Source: Nymphalis io
Taxonomy: Eukaryota > Arthropoda > Insecta > Lepidoptera > Nymphalidae
Assembly (NCBI RefSeq): GCF_905147045.1
Contig: NC_065918.1
Span: forward strand, 17,112,001 to 17,176,000
Direction of reading: 5' to 3'
Length of the DNA: 64,000 nucleotides
This document shows, piece by piece, positions 1 to 10,632 of the stretch. The position numbers and the translations under genes are program-made. The notes beneath the pieces were generated by a model that ran no database searches, was not told the origin of the DNA, and saw only the letters and a program-made list of their open reading frames with translations. Every line of letters starts with the position of its first letter. Positions within the stretch are counted from its first letter, which is position 1.

Positions 1-1344
1 TTAAATAATATTAATTGTTACATTAAAGTAGTGTTATTAGCACAAACTTACAACAATGATATGGGCCAATGAAATGAACACCATAGTTAAAAATATGCAC
101 TCACAAAATAAATTGATTCTTTTTATTGCATCTAACGCAGGTCTTATGAAATAGTGAAGTTATGTATTTTATATTATGTACCTATTGGTATTAATAAACT
201 TTCTATATTTCTTAATTGCCTGTTATTTCTCACAATAACATATACAATTTCAAATTGACACAATTTGCATAGATTATTATATAACTTGAGATTATAATAT
301 TGTTCAAATTAATAGTTCAAAAGTATACTAATAATCGGTCTCGAGAGACTTCTCGAATTTCATACATATTATTTTTCAATTGGTTTTATGATAACATGGA
401 TTTTTGTTAATACTCTAAGCCTGTAAGCTTGTCACAGTTGTCTTGATAAAATGGAAAATTTTCAATAAAACTTAATAATATTAATAATAATCATTTTGTT
501 ATAAAAAATATGTCAAATATAATAAGTAGGTAGTCCTACTGAATATTTTTAAAACAACACGAAGTAAGATATAGTCTTGCCTGCATTTTCGAACTGGAGT
601 CGTACGTAACTTTATTAAATACTAGCAACCCGTGGCTTAGTTTTTAACCAAAAACCTTCAAAATATGCCTTTAAATTAAATAAAAATGACTTGGATAACT
701 TGCAAATAGCCATATTCATCTAAAAAGAATCAGTTGTTTTGAAATCACAGACATTTGATTTTAATTATTTACGGAATATTTTAGGCGAGTGTCGAAATAT
801 TTTATCAATACTCAATACCGTGGAATCATTTAAGAATGACGTGGGTAATTGATTGATATAGAAATGAGAATTAATACATATGATATTATAATTAAAATAC
901 TATCTGATATATTAAAACAATTTATGAACTATGATCCTTTCTTATATTGTTTTCGGTAATATTCATTTTTTAAAAAAATACACGAAAGGTCAAAGACCTT
1001 ACGCTCTGTACAGAATACTAAAATAATATCATTACAGATAAAATACTTAAGTAGATTGTTTAGTTCACATCTGAACAGAAGGGTCAGCAAAATCCTAATA
1101 TATTTATTGTATGTAGGATAATCATTACACTTATCAATTGTGAAGACCTCCACTTATTCAGGAAAGCCTTTTTGTCTAATTCTGTAAAACCGTACAGTCT
1201 CTAAAAGCGTTACTGACTCCGTAAGTCAAGTATATAAGTTTGTGTCATTTAGATTTTTTTGCAAGCGAGCGACAATTAGTTATCACAACGTAACAAATGG
1301 TAAACAAACGGGTCAAATAAAACTAGTAAATATAAAAACACTTG
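1..1344. other. AT-rich sequence with nothing recognised
   Basis: No open frame of note, repeat family or RNA gene recognised. Confidence 0.5.
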
Positions 1345-4300
1345 TTTTATTTTATTATATTAATTATCCACTCCAGAAACAATTTATAAATCTTATGTAA
1401 TGCGACAATTAAATAATGGTAGGTAGGTACATAAAAGTGAGTCAAGTCGAGTTTGGAACCACATCGCTTTAGAAATGACTTGGCATGTGACATGACTCCG
1501 TCCGGCGCTGTTTCTTATTGCTGCTGTACTCGTCGGTATGGCTCCTTGAAACGCTAGGGCTCGACCTACGTCTAATCTAAATTATTTAACTCTCAATATT
1601 AATATTACGAGAACAACGAAGAATAATATTGAATAAGAATGAAATCTATAGTTACACCTCTAGCTAACATTCGACTAATGACGCCCGGGCCGGCGGCGAC
1701 GGCGGCGACGGCGGCGTCACTTCAGATTGACTGCCCTTAAAACATTCAGTCGTTTAAGAAATCATTTATCGTGTTTTTATTATTCCTTAGGACAGAAGAC
1801 ATCTAGATCTTAATCGCGAAAACACTAAACATTACACACACTAATATCTAATTCATCGACACCGACATCCATCCTTTTAAAATCTAATATGAATAACTGA
1901 CATTTGGTATAGAATAATAAGTCGAAAGTTTAATAAGGGCACGCGTCGCCAAGCGACAATGAGTTTACTGATTTCCGTCACTCGTGGACCGCCAGTCACT
2001 CACATTTACATTCAACATAAAACGCCAAATGTTTAATCTAAAAGCGAAACATTCAATTATCATACAAGTACATAAGAAAACAATACAATCACATAATGTA
2101 CAAGGGCTCAACCCCACGCGACTGAGAATTAGTTGGTACTGGCTCTTCAGACGACACCAACGCCTGAAGCGCGCTCTGCGTTCACACAAGTACGAATACC
2201 TTAATAATAATAATAAATATTCCGTGACTGCAAAACATGATATGATCGTCACGTGGCCGCATCGCGGGCTACGCACTGCGTGGGTGCGTGCCCACGGAAG
2301 CACATAAACTATCAATTAAATTTAATGTTTCTGCCTGATGCATTACGTCTACGCGTTTAATCAACATTTTCAAATATTTATAATATTTTCAACAAGGATC
2401 ATCTATACATAACACGCCGCTCTTTCGGAGCCGACCAGTCCCGAGAGTCGGCGGCTGCCCATAAGTAACACATACAGCTAAAATATAACACTCCCCTATG
2501 TCAATGTTGGGCTAAAGAACTAATTACGTATTCCTTAATCACTAAGGCATGAAGCGACAAACGTTTTAAAATATATAAAACTTAAAGTAATGTTATATAA
2601 TAATACAATAATGTATATTTATCCATTCAGGAGTACGACTCTAAGGGCAACTGAACGCTTATGCAATTAACATATATTATAATAAATAACTCTGCACAGA
2701 CGCCGCAGACCTCAATAGATACTTAGTATATCACCCGATCTCATATTGCTTGGTTGTCGTGTTCAGGTAAATCTCGCTGGTATCGAGAAAACGAAACTTG
2801 CTATAATAATATTCTTTTGAGAATAGCTGCCTAGACTCTATAAGTAATCAAAAGTTACCGTCTACCCTTACATGCTATCGTGCGCCCGCGCAGCGAAGAG
2901 GTTATCATTTTTATTTTAGAATTAATTTTTAACTGTCGAAATCGAATATCGAATTTCACCTTGATTGGAAGACTCATGAACTATAAACTGATCAACCACA
3001 CTATTGCTATTATTTCCATATATCAATATCATCGAAAACTAGTTTATTAGAATCTTTATGCAATAACGCAAAATTATTAAAAAGATATAAAAGTTTAATG
3101 TTCAGTCAAAAATATAATTCGCAGTAATAAAGAGCTGTAAAAAATGTGTAAACCCGAGGGTAGTCTGGCTTTACAAACAAACGTAAAAAAATACAATATA
3201 AAGCTGGATGGACAGGATATTAAAGTACGCGTATACTCTCGTAAGTACATACACCGCGGACCACGCCTCGGGCGACGGCTCGCTCACACTCGAGGACGCT
3301 TGGGATGAGCGTTGCACCGTTCATGCGACGAAGTACCAAGGTTGCCGAATCCAGCAAACTCAAGGATACCCTAGTAGCGTTCATTTAAAGTGCGTGCGAA
3401 CCGAACGAAGCGCGTGACGCGATTACACTCACACACACTCAGCCGGTCGCTCGTATGAACTTATACGAATATAATTATATCAAAAAAATAAACCCTATAC
3501 TTATCTGTAAAAAAATGTTACATAAACTCTTACGCAAATAGTAGATCGTATATAGTAGACAAACTCTCGTTCATATTTACAAATTCAAAATATCTTAATA
3601 TCCGAAAAAACGATTATCCGAACAAGTAAGAAAATATGTTAATTTTACTCATCAACTAATATGTAAAACATTTCACTCTCGATATATTCTAAGTCAGCTT
3701 CGCCAAAATACCTCCGCGCCGCGCCGCCCCGCTCGGACACGCGGGCTACGCGCTAGGCGGAACAGGATACACTCGCAGGACGCGGATATGCAAATTCATT
3801 AGTTCCACAGTTGTTTTTAAGATGAAGAAAGTTAGATCGATACAGGGCTCCTGTGGCGTGCCCGAGGGCGGCCTCGCGGCGCGACGCGGGACTCTTATAC
3901 GTATGATAAAATTTGAAACAAAAGTCTTCAATTAATCTTACCCACGTAATATTACTAGTAATTAACAATTTCCAAAGGTACAGAAACCTCTTACCCGGGG
4001 GCGAGCCCCACGCTAGAGGACGTATAACGATGCAATAAATTTGGCATAAAACTACGACGGGACTAAACTTAAAACAAAATCGTATAACAAAGTCCGACCC
4101 AGCGTCCGCCGTACCCCGCGCGCCCCGCCAGCGACGGCCGCGCCGAACCTACAACGGAAGCTGCGCTTTCAACCTATCACAGAAAACATAGTATCCAAAA
4201 ATAAAAATCGAAAATAGTGTGTTACGTCATAAAATGAACATTATGCGCAATAATATTAATGAACGAAATCGAACCTTAACAAAATTTTAAACCTACGTAG

Positions 4301-4960
4301 TTGGTAACGAAAAAATATCACTACAACCTCAAGTCCATAACACGTTAGTATAATAAATGCTCGTTTGATATTACTCGAATATAATCTAAGAGGTAGGATC
4401 GGGACCGCTGCCCGCCGAACGCGCCGTCGCCTAACCGCCGCGGCGCACTTCCCCGACGGTCGGCTTGTTCATTTTAAACGAATCCCGACCTCTATATTTA
4501 TATACAATTTCACATTAAAATAGTCGGAACCGTTCAAAGATATAGTCAATTTACATATCTTTAATTTTGTTAAATATATCTAAATTTTAGATGGATACCC
4601 CCTCCCCTCCCCTCTTACAAATATACAACTGTTACAAGTAACACCCTGTGACCCCCCGGCGCCGGTCGGGCGAGCGCGCGTTCGGGGGGCGCGACGCGCC
4701 CGGTCGCCTTCGACGTAACGACTGCGGCGCGACACCCGCCGAGTGCTATATACACTTAAAACGCATTCGCAGTCGCACTCCTACTCATATCACACGATTA
4801 TCGGAAGAATTATATTATGAAATACTCGAAAATTTGTAAAAATGTTCATCTTAAATAGATTTAAAATATCCTCAAATATGCTACTTTTAAAGATCTATAT
4901 TCGTTAACGGTCGAAGGCGACGAACGCTGTCGTCGGTAATGGTGCCGGTAGTGGAGCCGT
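1345..4960 (-). other. Probable 3' UTR of baboon
   Basis: No coding exon is visible downstream of the baboon stop at 4961. The stretch mixes AT-rich sequence with GC-rich blocks (for example about 1680-1715, 3700-3750, 4385-4460, 4640-4745). Overlapping AATAAA signals on the minus strand (TTTTATTTTATT on the plus strand at 1345-1356), with GT-rich sequence beyond them, are the best polyadenylation candidate. The short open frames here (for example 1984-2307 and 4648-4839) show no family resemblance. The extent is inferred. Confidence 0.4.
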
Positions 4961-7900
4961 TTATAGTTTGAAGTGGTCAGCGGTGGCGATGTTGGCGAGC
5001 GTCTTCTTGATGCGCAGCGCTGTGAGTCGCGCCGCCGGGTTCTGGTACCAGCACTCCTTCATCACCTTCGCTATCGCCGACAGCACCTGCGCATGTACAT
5101 CGACACGAACACTTTATAACTCTGCGTGTAAGGCACATGTCGTTACATATGAATGAATTTTTAAAACTTCAAAATAACCTTACATGTTCAAAGAATATAA
5201 TAGTAAGACATTGAAAACCGTGGACTGCTCAGTTACTATTAATTCACAGCGCGTCGCGATATAGTTCAACCGCGAGGCTCTCGTTTCCACCTGACGTGAC
5301 GTCGGCCGGACGATCGTGAAGCACTTACGATGAGCCGTCTGAGCCGAGCGGCGAGCGCTAGTTAGAATATAACGCGTTACAGATGGCGCCACGTGGACGG
5401 TCGAAATAGTGTTATTGTTCGTCAGGTTATATAAACGCTTGGGTCACGCGTGATATCGGAGCATCGGTTCTTGTGGTCGCGTCGGGGACCAAAAGGTATC
5501 ATACAACTAAATGACACAAATCAACCGAACGGCATTCGCAAGCGTCTGAGATTGCAAACATAAAGCATCGTGGAGACTGAGCGGTCGCACGGCGATGAGC
5601 AGTGGTAAGGAAATCATGACATCGAATCTGTTCGATTTTAATAAAGTTATTGAATGTTAAAAAATATATACAAAGTAGTACTTGTAACTCGAATACTGTG
5701 ATCGATATGACATAACCGAGTAAATATACCTACCTAGGACAGATAATACAAGTCGGTAGGAACAACTTCGAGAAGGAAGCCGATCGAAGAATTCGCTTGG
5801 GATGGGCAGCATTTGGCAACCTTCGTCAAGTCCTCAAGTCGTCTATACCGCAATGTTTGAAGACGAAAGTCTTCAACCAATGCGTCTTACCTGCCATGAC
5901 ATACGGTGCCGAAACGTGGACACTAACTGCGGGACTAGTCCACAAATTCAAAGTCGCTCAGCGTGCTATGGAGCGAGCTATGCTCGGAGTATCTTTGAAG
6001 GATAAGATCAGAAATGAGATTATCCGGAAAAGAACCGGAGTCACCGACATAGCTTGCAAAATTAGCAGGCTGAAGTGGCAGTGGGCTGGTCACGTATGTC
6101 GTAGGACCGATGGCCGTTGGAGCAGACGAGTTCTAGAGTGGAGACCGCGAATCGGCAAGCGCAGCGTAGGGCGCCCTCCAGCCAGGTGGACCGACGACCT
6201 TAAGAAGGTGACGGGCACCAACTGGATGCGGAAGGCGGAGGACAGGGAGCTTTGGCGCACCTTGGGAGAGGCCTATGTTCAGCAGTGGACAACGATTGGC
6301 TGTTGATTGATGACGATCGATTTGAACTACTGGAGAGTTATTTTGCCAGTGGCGCTTTGATATGAGACCAAAACAAATATTATCATTGTACAAAGCTAAG
6401 CGTTTCCAACAAGCTCGGAGCTCTCATAGTAAACTAATAAAGCCACGAGTTTGTAACGAAGATCTACAAATAGCTATTGTTATCTGTTTTCAGTCATTCC
6501 GTTAATTCCACACACAATACAGCCGAAAACATTCAAATGTCGATAGAAAATCGGTAAAGGTAGAACATTTTGTACAATCTCTTTTTCTTATAATGATATA
6601 AGAATATAATCACAACAACCGAAGGGCATCGCCGAGTACGTTTTTCATGTAGGTATTGTCGTCGCGGTATCCTGAAGGACAGAGTGTTTTATTTTAAGCC
6701 GTACCACTGGCGACGTGTACAAAACGCACTAACCGGGTCGGAGTGCCACCTGTTGGGCAGCACGGGCCGCCGCCTCTCGAGACACACGACGCGCCGCATG
6801 TCCTCGAGCGCGGGGTCCGGCGGCACGCAGTCGTAGTACGGCGGCTGGTAGTCGTCGCACGCGCAGCCGCAGCGGCGCGCCATCTCCCACAGCACCAGGC
6901 CCAGCGAGTACACGTCGGACCTCTTATACGGGTCGAACTGACGGGAGTCCATGCTCTCGTCCAGCACCTGATTCATTATTATTAGCCGGTATATTTCATT
7001 ATCATTTGATTTCGTGTGCCATAGTACAACAGAGCCAACAACAGCGCCCTACGTCCCTTTAAGATTAAAGAAGGAATTTAAGATTGAAGTGCCGTGACCA
7101 CTCATCAGCGCTAAGCACTTCAAAAGCCTGTAAACGCTATCGACAAAGCAGTACCTCCGGCGCCATATATCTCTTGGTGCCGACGCGGTTGGTCGAGGGC
7201 ACGTCGACGGAGTCGTTGGACACGTTGTGCCGCACCGCCAGCCCGAGGTCGCCGATCACGCACGTCAGATTCGACTTCACCAATATGTTCTTCGACTTAA
7301 GATCTCGATGAGCGATCGCAGGCTTCCCTGTGTACAGCCGATGTGAGCCTACAATTATTCACACTTGCGGTGCTATTTCGTTTTTTTTTGTATGAATCTA
7401 TAAAACTAACATACATACATACGTTTACATTGGGACAGGTTTTGGATCGAACACATAGGTGTTAAGTCAGGGTTTAATTTCATCGTAATCCGTTCAGTAA
7501 TGTTCGAGCAATAACAAAGGTCTACATAGTTAGTCGCACATATGTTTAAGTCATAAAAGCGAAACAATTAATAGTAGTACATTAATAAAAATGTTTATAA
7601 AACGTTCAAAACAAACAATAATGTCACATTCGCAAGAGGCGGGAGTGTGTTTATATAACGGAAGTACCGACCAGGCCGTCGTATTCGCCCTTTCGATCTC
7701 AATACACTAATAAGGACGAATTAAAAAATACATCACACCTGTTTAATGTGTACAACGTGAAATCGTAACAAATCAACAAACTTACTTCCACATTTACTAT
7801 CTTAGTTAAGATTTATTATAATTGTAATTACTAATTAGAATTCATTTATTCTTTTGAAATGTATTTATTCACTAACGCAGTCGCCAGCCAGCCCGCACGG

Positions 7901-10567
7901 CGACCTCTACGACCGATCACAGGTAATTTCTATGAACTTGTGACTTAAGATTTTGTTCACTACACAAATAAATAAAATAGCATTCGCATTGCTGACAGTG
8001 AGATTTTCTTATTTCGAAATGTGAGAATTTTCTTAATCATGCTTATAATATACAAGTTCTTGCAATATTATTAATTCGTGTACATGAAACTAATTTTAAA
8101 ATAAAAAAAAAAACAACACGCTCGCGTGCCCTCAACACTTTCTTATTATGATTTTCTCACAATAATATTTAATATGAATATATTTTATTGCACATATATA
8201 ATACGTATATTATATGTATATACATGCTTTAATGTTTCTTCACATTTTCCAAACTCAAAATCATTGTAATCACGTGTAGCACATGATAACAAGTAAATAA
8301 ATAAAAATTAAATGGCTGCGGTGAACTAAACAAAAATATGTAGCAACATTGGTTTTGCAAAATGTTTACAGAAAAGTTCCCCAGCATTAAAATAATTTTC
8401 CTCTTTTCTGTTAAAAAAACCTGGAAAAATAAATGAAAAGTTTAAAGTCGAAGTGTATATCAAAATACAATATTAATTTGAATAATTTTCTGTCAATATT
8501 TTTTATCGTTTACACTTTATAATTTGAGGCGGCAGTTTGAGAGATACAATACATTCAAAAAAATACATCGAGTGTCTCGAAGATTAGCATAGGACAGAAA
8601 TAAAGCGGTGGCCATTATTTAAAGTATATGGAAAACTTGACTCAAGTGTGCAGTGCGAAGTCGAGCACGTAGTTAACATATCGTTAGCATAAGAATAAAA
8701 AATATATTTCACTCGAATCGTGCGCTCGAAATACACGTACTCATATATACCACATACCCAAACGTGTGAATTTGCAGCATCACGATACACGAAATCACCG
8801 GAATATAATATAATGCAATGTCGAACTAAACAACGACGGGCGTCAGCTACGCGTTAAACGTTTTGTATAACACGAACACTTCTCGAGAAGACGAAGCAAC
8901 CAGATGATATGCAGACGCGGGTGAAGCCGGCAGGCAGGTCGCAGGCACCTCGTGTCGATTTAGTCGTTAAGAGGTGAAAGCGTAACAAACAAACTCACTT
9001 CCGCATTCATAATATATATAGCACAGCTACTTCGGCAAGAGCAAGGTTGTGTAGCCGCAAAAGGTTGCCTCACCCTTGGTGCCCACGATGTCCATGTGCA
9101 GGTGCGCCAAGCCTGTGGCGATAGACTGCGCCATCTTGACCAGGGTGTTCGCGTCGATGGTCCGCACGCTGAGGAAGTCGAACAGGGAGCCGTTCTCGTG
9201 GTAGTCCGTGATCAACCACAGCTGTGTCCAGGTGCCGTTGTCTGTCGAATATATTTTTGTCACTTTAATGTTACGACTGGCCAGACCGTCTTTCACGTTT
9301 AATATATTCATAATACTAGATATTTTTTAAAATTGATATTACGAATTAACTCATTTAAGTCGTGTAACGTCGGAATACCAGATAAATTGATGAGCGAAGC
9401 GGATACAAAGCGAATAGTATAATTTTATTGAAATCACGAAAGCACTTTGCTCGACTCGGCCTTCGGGCCCCGAACGGCTCGCGAGAGCTCATACGTCACC
9501 TTTGTTGTCGGCAGCGATGAATCCGAGTATATTCTCGTGTCGCAGCATCACGGTCTGGTATATCTCCGCCTCCCGGAACCAGGAGCTTTCCTCGCGCGAC
9601 GAGAATATCTTTACGGCGACGTTTTCGCCTCGCCAGCGACCGCGCCAAACCTCACCGAACCTGCCCTTGCCGATTATGTCTACCAGCTGAATCTGACGAG
9701 CTATCGATCGCTGCACCAGCAAAGGGAGACCTGGGGACGGTATTGCATATTATGTAATTAATAATAATCCAGTCGAATAATGACAAAACTAAAGTGGGAA
9801 ATATTATATGAATTTGTAAAGGCGATTTGGAAAAAATAGTTCATACTAGTTGTGTAGTTTCTCACCAGAGCCGGAGCCTGAAGTGGTCAGCTCGATCATG
9901 TCCCGTATGGTAGCCGTCATCATCGGGTGGCGAGTTTCGCAAAAAGAGTCCTCTGGGGCAAATAGCGACCTGGACTCGCGCTTTATCGTCTTGGGAGAGC
10001 GACGCGCCCACCAAAAGCTGATGGCAGCGCACACGCTCAGCACCATGAGTCCCATGATCCATGGAAGCAGCTGCCATGTAGTCGCTGTCGGACTCGTCTC
10101 TTTATGTTAACATACACAGTTATACGTTATTCCGGTTCCAACATTGAATAAGAGAATTATATGACAAACTTACTACTTTTAAAATTTTAGCGTAATTATA
10201 TTACTTTAACATGATACTAAGTGACAACGTGTCGCACACTCGTTGGCCATTTAAAGATTTACTTAAAGGCTCAGAAAAGTGACTACTGGCCGTGAGCTTG
10301 TGCGAATTAATAAACATTTCGCATATATATCAGGAGCGCGGCGGCTGCGGCTCCATATTCAAGAGCGGCTGGCGGCGGCGCCCTTGATACAAATGCATAC
10401 ATTGTAAGCCGCGGATGGAAATCGGTCCGACTCGGAGCGAGCTATTTTCAAATTAAATTAATGCGTACAAGATGAGCGTTTCCGTTCGCTCCGAATGTTG
10501 ACAACGAATCGAGACTAAAATTGTGGAACATTAATTTATACGATTGCTTAATTTTGGGAAGGATGGT

Positions 10568-10632
<65 letters not shown>

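Noticed and set aside
1984..2315. Overlapping open frames of over 100 codons on both strands
   Set aside because: Both are low-information frames inside the probable baboon 3' UTR, without family signal or splice context.
9447..10110. Plus-strand open frames at 9447-9761 and 9850-10110
   Set aside because: Antisense shadows of the baboon GS/kinase exons on the minus strand.
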